Notes under the pieces: generated by a model
Told to the model about the DNA's origin: nothing
The model's database searches: none
The model's input: the letters and a program-made list of their open reading frames with translations, nothing else
Assembly (NCBI RefSeq): GCF_024346135.1
Contig: NZ_JAGQCJ010000013.1
Location: forward strand, 18,226 to 82,225
Origin: Cyanobium sp. CH-040
Lineage (GTDB): Bacteria > Cyanobacteriota > Cyanobacteriia > PCC-6307 > Cyanobiaceae
Direction: 5' to 3'
Length of the DNA: 64,000 nucleotides
Made by a program: the position numbers and the translations under genes
Part shown: in pieces, positions 1 through 9,661 of the stretch
How positions within the stretch are numbered: the first letter of the stretch is position 1
How the letters are laid out: each line of letters starts with the position of its first letter

Positions 1-486
1 GGCAACGCCCTGCCGCTCTCGGCCATCCCCCTCGGCTCCAGCGTCCACAATGTGGAGCTCTACGCCGGCCGCGGCGGCCAGATGGTGCGCACGGCTGGTG
101 CCAGCGCCCAGGTGATGGCCAAGGAAGGCGACTACGTGGCCCTCAAGCTGCCATCCACGGAGGTGCGTCTGGTACGCCGCGAGTGCTACGCCACCCTCGG
201 CGAGGTGGGCAACGCCGAGGTGCGCAACACCAGCCTCGGCAAGGCCGGCCGCAAGCGCTGGCTGGGCCGCCGCCCCGAGGTGCGCGGTTCGGTGATGAAC
301 CCCTGTGACCACCCCCACGGTGGTGGTGAGGGCCGCGCACCGATCGGCCGCTCCGGCCCGGTCACCCCCTGGGGCAAGCCGGCGCTCGGCCTCAAGACCC
401 GCAAGCGGAACAAGCCCAGCAACCGGTTTGTGCTCCGGAAACGTCGCCGCACCTCCAAGCGGAGCCGTGGCGGACGCGATTCCTGA
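1..486 (+). CDS. rplB: 50S ribosomal protein L2, C-terminal part (cut by window edge)
   Basis: The reading frame is open from base 1 and encodes the last 161 residues of L2; the start lies outside the window. The diagnostic stretch [18 protein letters not shown] is present and holds the conserved His of L2 that lies near the peptidyl transferase centre. The tail is highly basic ([11 protein letters not shown], then [12 protein letters not shown]), as expected for an rRNA-binding extension. rpsS follows after 35 bases on the same strand, the usual S10-operon order. Confidence 0.97.
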   Translation, partial: GNALPLSAIPLGSSVHNVELYAGRGGQMVRTAGASAQVMAKEGDYVALKLPSTEVRLVRRECYATLGEVGNAEVRNTSLGKAGRKRWLGRRPEVRGSVMNPCDHPHGGGEGRAPIGRSGPVTPWGKPALGLKTRKRNKPSNRFVLRKRRRTSKRSRGGRDS

Positions 487-521
487 TGACCCACACCGCT
501 TTGCTCACCGCCTGAACTGCC

Positions 522-797
522 ATGGGACGCTCACTCAAGAAAGGTCCGTTCGTTGCCGACAGCCTGCTGCGCAAGGTTGAAAAGCAGAACGCAGCCGACG
601 ACAAGTCCGTGATCAAGACCTGGTCACGGGCCTCCACCATCCTGCCGATGATGATCGGTCACACGATCGCCGTACACAACGGCAAGTCGCATGTGCCGGT
701 GTATGTCACCGAGCAGATGGTGGGCCACAAGCTCGGGGAATTCGCCCCGACCCGCACCTTCAAGGGCCACATCAAGGACAAGAAAGGAGGCCGCTGA
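522..797 (+). CDS. rpsS: 30S ribosomal protein S19
   Basis: 91 residues, the normal S19 length. It starts [13 protein letters not shown] and carries the family signature around [16 protein letters not shown] near residues 69-84. S19 binds 16S rRNA in the small-subunit head with S13. The 3' end of the gene contains AAAGGAGG (784-791), which serves as ribosome-binding site for rplV 9 bases later, so the two genes are tightly coupled. Confidence 0.98.
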   Translation: MGRSLKKGPFVADSLLRKVEKQNAADDKSVIKTWSRASTILPMMIGHTIAVHNGKSHVPVYVTEQMVGHKLGEFAPTRTFKGHIKDKKGGR

Positions 798-800
798 TTC

Positions 801-1160
801 ATGGCTAACACCACCCCAGCCCAGGCCCAGGCCCAGGCCCATGGCCGCTACATCCGCGGCTCGGCCTCCAAGGTGCGCCGGGTTCTCGACCAGATCCGCG
901 GCCGCAGCTACCGCGATGCGCTGATCCTGCTCGAGTTCATGCCCTACAGGTCGACCGGACCGATCACCAAGGTGCTGCGCAGCGCCGTGGCCAATGCCGA
1001 GCACAACCTCGGCCTGGATCCGGCCACCCTGGTGATCAGCCAGGCCAGTGCCGACATGGGCCCGTCGATGAAGCGCTTCCGGCCCCGTGCCCAGGGTCGC
1101 GCCTACGCGATCAAGAAACAGACCTGCCACATCAGCATCGCTGTGGCTCCTTCCACCTGA
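801..1160 (+). CDS. rplV: 50S ribosomal protein L22
   Basis: 119 residues. The core [18 protein letters not shown] and the C-terminal [11 protein letters not shown] hairpin region, which lines the peptide exit tunnel in this family, are recognisable. The N-terminus carries a short AQAQAQAH low-complexity run. The ATG at 801 is chosen because a strong Shine-Dalgarno (AGGAGG) precedes it inside the end of rpsS. rpsC follows after 18 bases. Confidence 0.98.
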   Translation: MANTTPAQAQAQAHGRYIRGSASKVRRVLDQIRGRSYRDALILLEFMPYRSTGPITKVLRSAVANAEHNLGLDPATLVISQASADMGPSMKRFRPRAQGRAYAIKKQTCHISIAVAPST

Positions 1161-1178
1161 CCCCGAGGACACCGCCCG

Positions 1179-1907
1179 ATGGGACACAAGATCCATCCAA
1201 CCGGCCTGCGCCTGGGGATCACCCAGGACCACCGCTCGCGCTGGTACGCCCCCAGCAAGACCTATCCCACCCTCCTCCAGGAGGATGACCGCATCCGCAA
1301 GTTCATCCACAAGAAGTACGGATCGGCCGGCATCTCCGACGTGCTGATCGCCCGCAAGGCCGACCAGCTCGAGGTGGAACTCAAGACCGCCCGGCCCGGT
1401 GTGCTGGTGGGTCGCCAGGGCAGCGGCATCGAGGAACTGCGTGCCGGCATCCAGAACACCGTGGGGGATGCCCATCGCCAGGTGCGCATCAACGTGGTTG
1501 AGGTGGAGCGGGTCGACGCCGACGCCTACCTGCTGGCCGAATACATCGCCCAGCAGCTGGAGAAGAGGGTGGCCTTCCGCCGTGTCATCCGCATGGCGGT
1601 TCAACGGGCGCAGCGCGCCGGTGTGCTCGGCCTCAAGATCCAGGTGAGCGGCCGCCTCAACGGCGCCGAGATCGCCCGCACGGAGTGGACCCGGGAAGGC
1701 CGCGTGCCTCTGCACACCCTGCGCGCGGACATCGATTACGCCACCCGGGTGGCCAGCACCACCTACGGCGTGCTGGGCATCAAGGTGTGGGTGTTCAAGG
1801 GTGAGGTGCTGCCCGGCCAGGCAGATCAGGCGCCCATGGGTGCCGCCCCGCGCCGCCGGGCCAGCCGGCAGCCCCAACAGTTCGAAGACCGCTCCAACCA
1901 GGAGTGA
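1179..1907 (+). CDS. rpsC: 30S ribosomal protein S3
   Basis: 242 residues. The N-terminus [14 protein letters not shown] is typical of S3. A type II KH domain is visible with its GxxG loop ([12 protein letters not shown], about residues 75-86), followed by the S3 C-terminal domain ([13 protein letters not shown], about 158-170). The last 25 or so residues are a Gln/Arg-rich tail. S3 forms part of the mRNA entry channel. Confidence 0.98.
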   Translation: MGHKIHPTGLRLGITQDHRSRWYAPSKTYPTLLQEDDRIRKFIHKKYGSAGISDVLIARKADQLEVELKTARPGVLVGRQGSGIEELRAGIQNTVGDAHRQVRINVVEVERVDADAYLLAEYIAQQLEKRVAFRRVIRMAVQRAQRAGVLGLKIQVSGRLNGAEIARTEWTREGRVPLHTLRADIDYATRVASTTYGVLGIKVWVFKGEVLPGQADQAPMGAAPRRRASRQPQQFEDRSNQE

Positions 1908-1923
1908 TCAGGAGGCCTGAACC

Positions 1924-2385
1924 ATGCTGAGTCCACGACGCGTCAAATTCCGCAAGCAACAGCGCGGCCGCATGCGCGGCATCGCCACCCGCGGCAACAC
2001 CATCGCCTTCGGGCAATACGCCCTCCAGGCCCAGGAGTGCGGCTGGATCACCTCGCGCCAGATCGAGGCCAGCCGCCGGGCCATGACCCGCTACGTCAAG
2101 CGGGGAGGCAAGATCTGGATCCGCATCTTCCCGGACAAGCCGGTGACCATGCGGCCTGCCGAAACCCGCATGGGCTCCGGTAAGGGCAACCCGGAATTCT
2201 GGGTGGCCGTGATCAAGCCGGGCCGCATCCTCTTCGAGATGGGGGGTGCCGACATCACCCCCGAGATCGCCAAGGAAGCCATGCGCCTGGCGCAGTACAA
2301 GCTGCCCGTGAAGACCAAGTTCCTGACCCTGGCGGATCAGGAAGCCGACCTGGCCGCCGAGGCGGTCGCCACCGTGGAGTCCTGA
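1924..2385 (+). CDS. rplP: 50S ribosomal protein L16
   Basis: 153 residues, starting [19 protein letters not shown], the canonical L16 N-terminus. [16 protein letters not shown] is the second signature. About 10-15 acidic or Ala-rich residues at the C-terminus extend past the core. AGGAGG at about 1909-1914 gives a good ribosome-binding site. rpmC begins 2 bases after the stop, so translation is coupled. Confidence 0.98.
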   Translation: MLSPRRVKFRKQQRGRMRGIATRGNTIAFGQYALQAQECGWITSRQIEASRRAMTRYVKRGGKIWIRIFPDKPVTMRPAETRMGSGKGNPEFWVAVIKPGRILFEMGGADITPEIAKEAMRLAQYKLPVKTKFLTLADQEADLAAEAVATVES

Positions 2386-2387
2386 CC

Positions 2388-2624
2388 ATGGCTCGTCCCT
2401 CGATTGCCGACACCCGCAAGCTCGCCGATGGCGAGCTCAGCGACCAGATCAACGCCACCCGGCGTGAGCTGTTCGAGCTGCGCTTCCAGCAGGCGACCCG
2501 CCGTCTGGAAGGCACCCACCGCTTCAAGGAAGCCCGCATCAAGCTGGCCCACCTGCTGACGGTGCAGAACGAGCGTCAAAGCTCCGGCAGCCCGGCTGCC
2601 GAGCCCAGCTCATCCGCCTCCTGA
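2388..2624 (+). CDS. rpmC: 50S ribosomal protein L29
   Basis: 78 residues. The short helical hairpin characteristic of L29 is recognisable ([20 protein letters not shown], then a second helix ending LTVQNERQ). A Ser/Ala-rich tail of about 14 residues follows the core. L29 sits at the tunnel exit, where trigger factor and SRP dock. It is packed between rplP (2-base gap) and rpsQ (16-base gap). Confidence 0.96.
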   Translation: MARPSIADTRKLADGELSDQINATRRELFELRFQQATRRLEGTHRFKEARIKLAHLLTVQNERQSSGSPAAEPSSSAS

Positions 2625-2640
2625 TTCCCCCGCAAATCCC

Positions 2641-2892
2641 ATGGCTACCAAGGAACGGGTCGGCATCGTCGTCAGCGACAAGATGGACAAAACGGTGGTG
2701 GTGGCGGTGGAAAACCGCTTTCCCCACCCCATCTACAAGAAGACGGTGAGCCGCACCAAGCGCTACAAGGCGCACGACGAAACCAACAACTGCAAGGTGG
2801 GCGACCAGGTGCGCATCACCGAAACCCGCCCACTCAGCCGCACCAAGCGCTGGACCGTGGCCGAGGTGCTCAACACCTCCGCCGCCAACTGA
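2641..2892 (+). CDS. rpsQ: 30S ribosomal protein S17
   Basis: 83 residues. The OB-fold protein S17 is identified by [18 protein letters not shown] at the N-terminus and the [13 protein letters not shown] segment near residues 60-72. It binds the 5' domain of 16S rRNA early in assembly. GAGGAGG just after its stop is the ribosome-binding site for rplN. Confidence 0.97.
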   Translation: MATKERVGIVVSDKMDKTVVVAVENRFPHPIYKKTVSRTKRYKAHDETNNCKVGDQVRITETRPLSRTKRWTVAEVLNTSAAN

Positions 2893-2905
2893 GGAGGACC
2901 GACCG

Positions 2906-3271
2906 ATGATTCAACAGGAAACCTTCCTCAACGTCGCTGACAACAGCGGCGCCAAGCGCATCCAGTGCATCCGGGTGCTGGGCACCAACCGTCGCTATGC
3001 CCACGTCGGTGACGTGATCGTGGCCGCCGTCAAGGACGCGATGCCCAACATGGGCGTGAAGAAGTCGGATGTGGTCAAGGCCGTGGTGGTCCGCACCAAG
3101 GCCACCCTGCGGCGCGAAACCGGCAACGCGATCCGCTTCGATGACAACGCCGCCGTGATCCTCGGCAACGAGAACAACCCCAAGGGCACCCGTGTCTTCG
3201 GCCCCGTGGCGCGGGAGCTGCGCGAGCGCAACTTCACCAAGATCGTGTCCCTCGCCCCGGAGGTGATCTGA
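2906..3271 (+). CDS. rplN: 50S ribosomal protein L14
   Basis: 121 residues, starting [19 protein letters not shown], the standard L14 N-terminus, and ending in the conserved [12 protein letters not shown]. It is preceded by a strong GAGGAGG site (2891-2897) 8 bases from the ATG. rplX begins 1 base after its stop. Confidence 0.98.
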   Translation: MIQQETFLNVADNSGAKRIQCIRVLGTNRRYAHVGDVIVAAVKDAMPNMGVKKSDVVKAVVVRTKATLRRETGNAIRFDDNAAVILGNENNPKGTRVFGPVARELRERNFTKIVSLAPEVI

Positions 3272-3272
3272 C

Positions 3273-3629
3273 ATGGCTACCGCAACCCCCAGGGCCAAGG
3301 CCCCCGTGCGCACCAAGATGCGCATCAAGAAGGGCGACACCGTCCAGGTGATCGCCGGCAAGGACAAAGGCAAGACCGGCGAGGTGCTGCGCACTCTGCC
3401 CTACGAGAATCGCGTCGTGGTGGCGGGAATCAACCTCCGCACCCGCCACGTGAAGCCCACCCAGGAGGGCGAGACCGGTCGCATCGTCACCGAAGAGGCA
3501 TCCCTGCATGCCTCCAACGTGATGCTCTACTCCAACAGCCAGAAGGTGGCGAGCAGGGTGGAGGTCGTGACCGACAAGGACGGCACCAAGAAGCGTCGTC
3601 TCAAGAAAACCGGGGAATTCCTGGATTGA
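3273..3629 (+). CDS. rplX: 50S ribosomal protein L24
   Basis: 118 residues. The KOW motif ([20 protein letters not shown], about residues 18-37) identifies L24, an assembly-initiating 23S rRNA-binding protein. [14 protein letters not shown] is a second family segment. The 124-base spacer to rplE that follows is the longest gap in this part of the block. It is pyrimidine-rich and I see no clear terminator or promoter in it. Confidence 0.97.
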   Translation: MATATPRAKAPVRTKMRIKKGDTVQVIAGKDKGKTGEVLRTLPYENRVVVAGINLRTRHVKPTQEGETGRIVTEEASLHASNVMLYSNSQKVASRVEVVTDKDGTKKRRLKKTGEFLD

Positions 3630-3753
3630 TCCATTCGGGATCCTCTTCAGAACTCGGCGCCCCTCAGCAGCCCATCCTCTACACCAACCACTCCAGCTCT
3701 CAGCCCCGTCCAGCCTTCTGACCCAGACCAGAAGCGCAACCCCCTTTCCCCCC

Positions 3754-4293
3754 ATGTCCCTGAAACAGCGCTACCGGGAGACGATCCAGCCCAAACTTCT
3801 CAAGGATCTGGATCTCTCCAACATTCACGAAGTTCCCAAGGTGGTGAAGGTCACCGTGAACCGGGGGCTTGGTGAAGCGGCCCAGAATGCCAAGGCCCTG
3901 GAGGCCTCGATCGCGGAACTCGCCACCATCACCGGACAGAAGGTTGTGGTCACACGAGCCAAGAAGGCGATCGCCGGCTTCAAGATCCGCCAGGGCATGC
4001 CGATCGGCGTGGCCGTCACCCTGCGCGGCGAGCGCATGTACGCCTTTCTGGAACGTCTGATTCACCTGGCTCTTCCCCGCATTCGCGACTTTCGCGGTGT
4101 CAGCCCGAAGAGTTTCGACGGACGGGGAAATTACACCCTGGGGATCCGTGAGCAGATCATTTTCCCCGAAATCTCCTTCGACAAGATCGATGCCATCCGT
4201 GGCATGGATGTGACGATCGTCACCACCGCCCGTAACGACGAAGAGGGCCGGGCCCTCCTCCGCGAGATGGGAATGCCGTTCCGCAGCAACTGA
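3754..4293 (+). CDS. rplE: 50S ribosomal protein L5
   Basis: 179 residues. It contains the L5 signatures ([13 protein letters not shown] near residue 30; [21 protein letters not shown] at about 58-78; [16 protein letters not shown] at about 111-126). L5 binds 5S rRNA in the central protuberance. In many bacteria rpsN (S14) follows rplE; here rpsH starts 19 bases later, so rpsN is not in this block. Confidence 0.98.
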   Translation: MSLKQRYRETIQPKLLKDLDLSNIHEVPKVVKVTVNRGLGEAAQNAKALEASIAELATITGQKVVVTRAKKAIAGFKIRQGMPIGVAVTLRGERMYAFLERLIHLALPRIRDFRGVSPKSFDGRGNYTLGIREQIIFPEISFDKIDAIRGMDVTIVTTARNDEEGRALLREMGMPFRSN

Positions 4294-4312
4294 GCCCTCT
4301 TCGGACCCGACC

Positions 4313-4714
4313 ATGGCCAATCACGATCCCATTTCCGACATGCTCACCCGCATCCGCAATGCGAGTGAGAAGCGTCACGAGACCACCAGCATCCCTGCCT
4401 CCCGACTGCTGCGCAGCATCGCTGATGTGCTGCAGCAGGAAGGATTCATCGCCGGCATCAGCGAGGAAGGTGACGGCGTGCGCAGGCAGCTGGTGCTGGA
4501 GCTCAAATACAGCGGCAAGCACCGCCAGCCCACGATCCGCTCGGTGCAGCGCGTGAGCAAGCCCGGCCTGCGCATCTACAAGAACAACCGCCAGCTGCCG
4601 AAGGTGCTCGGCGGCCTTGGAGTGGCGATCATCTCCACCTCCAAGGGTGTGATGAGCGACCGTGATGCCCGCAAGCAGGGCGTTGGCGGTGAAGTGCTCT
4701 GCTACGTCTACTGA
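4313..4714 (+). CDS. rpsH: 30S ribosomal protein S8
   Basis: 133 residues. The N-terminus [17 protein letters not shown] and the C-terminal [27 protein letters not shown] are diagnostic for S8, a primary 16S rRNA-binding protein that acts as translational repressor of the spc operon in E. coli. Whether that autoregulation exists here cannot be seen from sequence. Confidence 0.98.
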   Translation: MANHDPISDMLTRIRNASEKRHETTSIPASRLLRSIADVLQQEGFIAGISEEGDGVRRQLVLELKYSGKHRQPTIRSVQRVSKPGLRIYKNNRQLPKVLGGLGVAIISTSKGVMSDRDARKQGVGGEVLCYVY

Positions 4715-4730
4715 TCAGGGAGATTCAGCC

Positions 4731-5270
4731 ATGTCACGTATCGGTAAAGCCCCCATCCCCGTGCCCGACAAGGTGAACGTCAGCCTCAACGGCCTGGACG
4801 TCACCGTCAAAGGTCCCAAAGGGGAACTCAGCCGCACCCTGCCCGAGGGGGTGACCATCAGCCAGGAGGGCAACACCCTCGTGGTGGCCCCGGCCCAGGA
4901 CAACCGCCGTTCCCGGGAGCGTCACGGCCTCTGCCGCACCCTGGTGGCGAACATGGTCGAGGGCGTCAGTCAGGGCTACACCCGCAAGCTGGAGATCACC
5001 GGCGTCGGCTACCGCGCTGCGGTGCAGGGCAAGAAGCTGGTGGTCAGCGCCGGCTACAGCCACCCGGTGGAACTTGTGCCGCCCGACGGCATCACCTTCG
5101 CCGTGGAGAACAACACCACGGTGCTGGTCTCCGGCGCCAGCAAGGAGCTGGTGGGCAACGAGGCCGCGAAGGTGCGCGCCATCCGCCCGCCCGAGCCCTA
5201 CAAGGGCAAGGGCATCAAATACGAGGGCGAGCGCATTCTGCGCAAAGCCGGAAAGACCGGCAAAAAATGA
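4731..5270 (+). CDS. rplF: 50S ribosomal protein L6
   Basis: 179 residues from the ATG at 4731 ([15 protein letters not shown]), the normal L6 length and N-terminus; longer in-frame upstream sequence overlaps rpsH and is not expected to be translated. AGGGAGA lies 8 bases upstream. Two L6 repeats are visible; the second ends with [16 protein letters not shown], the C-terminal family signature. Confidence 0.98.
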   Translation: MSRIGKAPIPVPDKVNVSLNGLDVTVKGPKGELSRTLPEGVTISQEGNTLVVAPAQDNRRSRERHGLCRTLVANMVEGVSQGYTRKLEITGVGYRAAVQGKKLVVSAGYSHPVELVPPDGITFAVENNTTVLVSGASKELVGNEAAKVRAIRPPEPYKGKGIKYEGERILRKAGKTGKK

Positions 5271-5302
5271 GGTCTGTCTGAGCGCATCTAGCCTGTATTC
5301 CC

Positions 5303-5668
5303 ATGTCTTCCCTCTCCCGCAAACAGCAGACCCAGAAGCGTCACCGCCGGTTGCGCCGCCACCTCAGCGGCACCTCCGAGCGGCCGCGCCTGGCGGTCTT
5401 CCGCTCCAACAACCACATCTACGCCCAGGTGATCGACGACAGCGTCCAGAGCACCCTCTGCTCGGCGTCGACCGTCGACAAGGAGCTGCGCACCGGTCTC
5501 AAGTCCTCCGCCAGCTGCGATGCTTCAGTGGCGGTGGGCCAGCTGGTCGCCCAGCGCGCCCTCGCCAAGGGCATCTCCCAGGTGGTCTTCGATCGCGGCG
5601 GCAACCTGTACCACGGCCGGGTCAAGGCCCTGGCTGATGCCGCCCGGGAAGCGGGCCTTCAGTTCTGA
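5303..5668 (+). CDS. rplR: 50S ribosomal protein L18
   Basis: 121 residues. The basic N-terminus ([17 protein letters not shown]) followed by [20 protein letters not shown] is typical of L18, a 5S rRNA-binding protein. The C-terminus [27 protein letters not shown] matches the family end. rpsE follows after 14 bases. Confidence 0.97.
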   Translation: MSSLSRKQQTQKRHRRLRRHLSGTSERPRLAVFRSNNHIYAQVIDDSVQSTLCSASTVDKELRTGLKSSASCDASVAVGQLVAQRALAKGISQVVFDRGGNLYHGRVKALADAAREAGLQF

Positions 5669-5682
5669 TCCCTGCTCTCACC

Positions 5683-6327
5683 ATGACCGAAACCAACGAT
5701 CAGCTTCAGTCCACCACCATCCCCGGGGCCGCCGATGTCCCCCCGGCAGCCGAGGGTCAGCAGGAGCGCCGCGGCCGCGGCGAGGGACGGGGCGGTGACC
5801 GCCGGGGCGGCCGCGGCCGGGAAGGCCGCCGCGGCCAGGAGCGCGACTCCGAGTGGCAGGAACGGGTGGTGCAGATCCGCCGCGTCTCCAAGACCGTCAA
5901 AGGCGGCAAGAAGATGAGCTTCCGGGCCATCGTCGTCGTCGGCAATGAGAAGGGCCAGGTGGGCGTGGGCGTCGGCAAGGCCGGCGATGTCATCGGCGCC
6001 GTGCGCAAGGGTGTGGCCGACGGGAAGAAGCACCTGGTGAAGGTGCCCCTCACCCGCCACAGCTCGATCCCCACCCTCAGCAACGGCCGCGACGGGGCCG
6101 CCAGCGTGCTGATCCGTCCGGCAGCCCCCGGTACCGGGGTGATCGCCGGCGGTTCGATCCGCACGGTGCTGGAGCTCGCCGGCATCAAGAACGTGCTGGC
6201 CAAGCGCCTCGGCTCCAAGACCCCTCTCAACAACGCCCGTGCGGCCATGGACGCCCTGGCCGCCCTGCGTACCCACAAGGAGACCGCCAAGGAGCGGGGC
6301 ATCTCCCTTGAGCAGATCTACTCCTGA
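5683..6327 (+). CDS. rpsE: 30S ribosomal protein S5 with Arg/Gly-rich N-terminal extension
   Basis: 214 residues, longer than the roughly 165 residues of E. coli S5. The extra N-terminal part is an acidic/Pro segment followed by a dense Arg-Gly repeat (about residues 28-55). The core S5 domain then begins with [34 protein letters not shown] marks the C-terminal domain. S5 takes part in translational accuracy. rpmD (L30), which often follows rpsE, is absent; rplO starts 9 bases later. Confidence 0.97.
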   Translation: MTETNDQLQSTTIPGAADVPPAAEGQQERRGRGEGRGGDRRGGRGREGRRGQERDSEWQERVVQIRRVSKTVKGGKKMSFRAIVVVGNEKGQVGVGVGKAGDVIGAVRKGVADGKKHLVKVPLTRHSSIPTLSNGRDGAASVLIRPAAPGTGVIAGGSIRTVLELAGIKNVLAKRLGSKTPLNNARAAMDALAALRTHKETAKERGISLEQIYS

Positions 6328-6336
6328 AGCCTCGCC

Positions 6337-6786
6337 ATGACCATCACCCTCCAGTCCCTCAAGCCCCAGAAAGGCGCCCGCCGCCGCAAGCTGCGCAAGG
6401 GCCGCGGCATCGCAGCAGGTCAGGGCGCGAGCTGCGGCTTCGGCATGCGCGGTCAGAAGTCCCGTTCCGGCCGTCCCACCCGTCCCGGGTTCGAGGGCGG
6501 TCAGATGCCCCTGTACCGCCGGATTCCCAAGCTCAAGCATTTCGAACTGGTGAACCCCAGCCGGTTCACGGTGCTCAACGTGGCCCGGCTGGCCGACTGC
6601 AAAGCGGGCAGCACCGTCAACCTGGACTCCCTGGTGAAGGACGGCATCGTCACCAGCCCCAAGCACCCTCTCAAGGTGCTCGGCAACGGCGAGCTCAACG
6701 TGAAGCTCACGGTGCAGGCCGCCGCCTTCACGGCCAGCGCCCGGGCCAAGATCGAAGCCGCAGGCGGCACCTGCGAGGTGATCTGA
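6337..6786 (+). CDS. rplO: 50S ribosomal protein L15
   Basis: 149 residues. The Gly/Arg-rich N-terminal arm ([20 protein letters not shown], then GQKSRSG) and [18 protein letters not shown] are diagnostic of L15. It is the last ribosomal gene before an apparent intrinsic terminator and secY, so transcripts reading through it may end in part at 6852. Confidence 0.98.
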   Translation: MTITLQSLKPQKGARRRKLRKGRGIAAGQGASCGFGMRGQKSRSGRPTRPGFEGGQMPLYRRIPKLKHFELVNPSRFTVLNVARLADCKAGSTVNLDSLVKDGIVTSPKHPLKVLGNGELNVKLTVQAAAFTASARAKIEAAGGTCEVI

Positions 6787-6819
6787 ACAGTTCCGGAGGC
6801 CCTCCGCCCTAGGGTCTGA

Positions 6820-6852
6820 GCCGTCCGCCATGTCACCGGCGGGCGGCTTTTT
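6820..6852 (+). terminator. Intrinsic terminator between rplO and secY
   Basis: A 10-bp stem (GCCGTCCGCC at 6820-6829 pairing with GGCGGGCGGC at 6838-6847, one G-U wobble) has an 8-base loop and is followed directly by five T (6848-6852). This is a classical Rho-independent shape. It lies 33 bases after the rplO stop and 81 bases before the secY ATG, inside a block usually transcribed together, so it may be partial or attenuating. Confidence 0.75.
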
Positions 6853-6933
6853 GCTGGCCACCTCCGGCTGGCCGGCATTCCCAGCGCCCATCCCAGCGGC
6901 GCCGTGCCCCTCCTCCCTACCGCCCCAGCCACC

Positions 6934-8253
6934 ATGCTCGTCAGTCGGGGACGCAATCCCAGCGCCGGCGAAATCCTCAGCCAGCTGATTCAGTCCAAAG
7001 GCCTGCGCGACCGTGTGCTCACCACCCTCGGTCTGCTGCTGGTCGTGCGGCTGGGCATCTACATCCCGGTGCCCGGAATCGACCGGGTGGCGTTCCAGGA
7101 CTTCCTGGCCCGGGGCGGCCAGCTGATCGGCTTCCTCGACATCTTCACCGGTGGCGGCCTGTCGACGCTGGGGGTGTTCGCGCTGGGGATCCTGCCGTTC
7201 ATCAACGCCTCGATCATCATCCAGCTGCTCACCGCAGCCCTGCCCCAGCTGGAGGACCTGCAGAAGAACGAAGGGGAGGCCGGCCGGCGCAAGATCGCCC
7301 AGATCACGCGCTACGTGGCGCTCGGCTGGGGCATCCTGCAGAGCATTGTCTTCGCCCTGATCCTGCGGCAGTACGCCACCCAGGGGCTGTCGGAGCCGGT
7401 GTTCGTGATCCAGACCGCGCTGGCCCTGGTGACGGGCTCGATGGTGGTGATGTGGATCAGCGAAGTGATCACCGAACGGGGCATCGGTCAGGGCGCCTCC
7501 CTGGTGATCTTCGTGAATATCGTCGCCACCCTGCCCCGGGCCCTTGGCTCCACCATCGAGCTGGCCCAGAGCGGGGATCGCAGCACCGTGGGCGGCATCG
7601 TGGTGCTGGTGCTGGTCTTTCTGGTCACGATCGTCGGCATCATCTTCGTGCAGGAAGGCAACCGCCGGATTCCGATCGTCAGCGCCAAGCGTCAGGTGGG
7701 CGGGGCCGGCGTGCTGGCCGCCCGCCAGAGCTACCTCCCCCTCAAGCTCAACGCCGGCGGGGTGATGCCGATCATCTTCGCCTCGGCCGTGGTGTTCCTC
7801 CCGCTCACCATCGCCAACCTCACCGGCGCACCCTGGCTGATCCAGGTGGCCGGCTACCTCAACCCCAACAGCAGCACCCCCTGGCTGTATGCCCTGCTGT
7901 TCTTTGCCCTGATCTGCGGGTTCGCCTTCTTCTACGCCTCCCTCACGGTCAACCCGGTGGACATCGCAACCAACCTCAAGCGCGGCGGCGTGGCCATTCC
8001 CGGGGTGCGCCCCGGGTCGGCCACCGCCAGCTATCTGAGCGCGGTGCAGAATCGGCTCACCCTGCTGGGCGGCCTGTTCCTGGGGGCCGTGGCGATCATC
8101 CCCTCCGCCGTGGAGGGGGCCACCCAGGTGCGCACCTTCCAGGGCCTCGGCGCCACCTCGCTGCTGATCCTGGTAGGGGTGGCCATCGACACCGCCAAGC
8201 AGGTGCAGACCTACGTGATCTCCCAGCGCTACGAGGGCATGGTGCGCCAGTGA
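6934..8253 (+). CDS. secY: Preprotein translocase subunit SecY
   Basis: 439 residues from the ATG at 6934; an in-frame GTG at 6904 would add ten residues, but MLVSRGRNPSAGEIL gives the usual cyanobacterial length. About ten hydrophobic membrane segments are visible, with the SecY signatures GIYIPVPGIDR (plug region) and GQGASLVIFVNI. It forms the protein-conducting channel with SecE and SecG in the plasma and thylakoid membranes. It is separated from rplO by an apparent terminator, so it may have its own promoter, though none is obvious. Confidence 0.97.
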   Translation: MLVSRGRNPSAGEILSQLIQSKGLRDRVLTTLGLLLVVRLGIYIPVPGIDRVAFQDFLARGGQLIGFLDIFTGGGLSTLGVFALGILPFINASIIIQLLTAALPQLEDLQKNEGEAGRRKIAQITRYVALGWGILQSIVFALILRQYATQGLSEPVFVIQTALALVTGSMVVMWISEVITERGIGQGASLVIFVNIVATLPRALGSTIELAQSGDRSTVGGIVVLVLVFLVTIVGIIFVQEGNRRIPIVSAKRQVGGAGVLAARQSYLPLKLNAGGVMPIIFASAVVFLPLTIANLTGAPWLIQVAGYLNPNSSTPWLYALLFFALICGFAFFYASLTVNPVDIATNLKRGGVAIPGVRPGSATASYLSAVQNRLTLLGGLFLGAVAIIPSAVEGATQVRTFQGLGATSLLILVGVAIDTAKQVQTYVISQRYEGMVRQ

Positions 8254-8318
8254 GCCCCGCCAGGGGACCACAACCCTGCGCAGCCGCCCCTCCGTTCCAC
8301 CACCCGATCCCCGAAGCG

Positions 8319-8873
8319 ATGAAGCGACGCCTCCTGTTTCTCGGCCCCCCCGGCGCGGGCAAGGGCACCCAGGCCCAGATGCTGGCAGCGGGCCGCGGCC
8401 TGCTGCACCTCTCCACAGGCGACCTGCTGCGCGCGGAAGTGGCCGCCGGCTCGGAGCTGGGCAAGCAGGCCGAAGCGGTGATGGCCCGGGGAGAGCTGGT
8501 GAGCGATGCCCTGGTGCTGGCGATCGTGCGCAGCCGGCTGGAAGGCCAGCCCCAGGGCGGCGGCTGGCTGCTCGACGGCTTTCCCCGCAACCTGGCACAG
8601 GCAGAAGCTCTGGCGGAGCTGCTTGACGATCTGGGCCAGCCGATCGAGCTGGTGGTGCTGATGGAGCTCGACGATGGCGTGCTGCTCCAGAGGCTGCTGA
8701 GCCGGGGACGGGCCGACGACAACGAGGCCGTCATCCGCCATCGCCTGGAGGTGTACCGCGAGCAGACCGCCCCCCTGATCAGCTACTACCGGGAGCGAGG
8801 ACTGCTGGAGGCCGTGGAAGCCGACGGCACGATGGAGACCGTCGCGGGCCGGATCGCCGCACTGCTGGAGTAG
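8319..8873 (+). CDS. adk: Adenylate kinase, short (zinc-free) form
   Basis: 184 residues from the ATG at 8319 ([18 protein letters not shown]). The P-loop GPPGAGKGT is at about residues 9-17, the AMP-binding [15 protein letters not shown] near 83-97, and [19 protein letters not shown] covers the LID. The LID is short and lacks the four-Cys zinc site of long-type kinases. It interconverts ATP, ADP and AMP. Its position between secY and rpmJ is the standard spc-operon place; infA, often found here, is absent. Confidence 0.96.
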   Translation: MKRRLLFLGPPGAGKGTQAQMLAAGRGLLHLSTGDLLRAEVAAGSELGKQAEAVMARGELVSDALVLAIVRSRLEGQPQGGGWLLDGFPRNLAQAEALAELLDDLGQPIELVVLMELDDGVLLQRLLSRGRADDNEAVIRHRLEVYREQTAPLISYYRERGLLEAVEADGTMETVAGRIAALLE

Positions 8874-8946
8874 GCCCCCGCCGCCTGAACCACGGTTGAC
8901 GGCTGTGATAGGGTGGCGGTTTGCAAATTCGGAGAGCCCACCGCCC

Positions 8947-9060
8947 ATGAAGGTGCGCGCCTCAGTCAAGAAAATGTGCGACAAGTGCCGCGTGATTCGG
9001 CGGCACGGCCGGGTGATGGTGATCTGCACCAACCCCAAGCACAAGCAGCGCCAGGGCTGA
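8947..9060 (+). CDS. rpmJ: 50S ribosomal protein L36, zinc-binding type
   Basis: 37 residues: [19 protein letters not shown] and onward, ending [11 protein letters not shown]. Three Cys and one His in the order C-x2-C, C, H give the zinc ribbon of the C+ form of L36. The ATG at 8947 follows a GGAGAG site at 8931-8936. It lies between adk and rpsM, its normal location. Confidence 0.97.
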   Translation: MKVRASVKKMCDKCRVIRRHGRVMVICTNPKHKQRQG

Positions 9061-9071
9061 ACTCCTGCGCC

Positions 9072-9089
9072 GGCCGCCTGCGGGCGGCC
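9072..9089 (+). other. Hairpin in the rpmJ-rpsM spacer
   Basis: GGCCGCC (9072-9078) pairs perfectly with GGCGGCC (9083-9089) around a TGCG loop, 12 bases after the rpmJ stop. A second short palindrome (CCACCC ATG GGTGGG type, about 9097-9112) follows. Neither has a T-tract, so they are more likely RNA-processing or translation-level elements than terminators. Confidence 0.5.
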
Positions 9090-9139
9090 TACCCCACCCA
9101 CCCATGGGTGGGCACCCCCTGCCCCTCACTCGTTTTCCC

Positions 9140-9505
9140 GTGGCTCGGATTGCCGGCGTCGATATTCCCCGCGACAAGCGGATCGAGATCGCCCTCACCT
9201 ATGTGTATGGCATCGGTCTTACCCGTGCTCAGAAGATCCTTGCCAAAACCGGGGTGAACCCGGACACCCGGGTGAAGGACCTCGATGACGCCGACGTGCA
9301 GAAACTGCGCGGCGCGGCCGAGGCCTACACCCTGGAAGGCGACCTCAGGCGCCAGGAGGGCATGGCCCTCAAGCGCCTCCAGGACATCGGCTGCCTGCGC
9401 GGCCGCCGTCACCGCCTCGGGCTGCCCGTGCGCGGTCAACGCACCCGCACCAACGCCCGCACCCGCCGGGGCGCCCGCAAGACCGTGGCGGGCAAGAAGA
9501 AGTAA
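9140..9505 (+). CDS. rpsM: 30S ribosomal protein S13
   Basis: 121 residues from a GTG start at 9140, giving [20 protein letters not shown], the conserved S13 N-terminus; an in-frame ATG at 9104 would add an unconserved leader. The C-terminus has [18 protein letters not shown], the family signature that contacts tRNA and rRNA in the small-subunit head. Confidence 0.97.
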   Translation: MARIAGVDIPRDKRIEIALTYVYGIGLTRAQKILAKTGVNPDTRVKDLDDADVQKLRGAAEAYTLEGDLRRQEGMALKRLQDIGCLRGRRHRLGLPVRGQRTRTNARTRRGARKTVAGKKK

Positions 9506-9661
9506 GGGCCGTCCGCTTCTCACCAGGGGCGTCCGCACACCCCAGGGTCCTGCCGGGTCTCCGGCTCCGCTTCACCGCGCCGGTCGCCACCGCGCCGACC
9601 CGTCACCAGGGCCCCAGCCTCCGTTTCCGATCACCTTCCCTGCATCCGCAGGCCCATCCCC

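Noticed and set aside
5659..8598. 979-residue open frame on the minus strand across rpsE-adk
   Set aside because: It is antisense to well-identified genes and is His/Gly/Gln-rich, the usual artefact of high-GC coding sequence.
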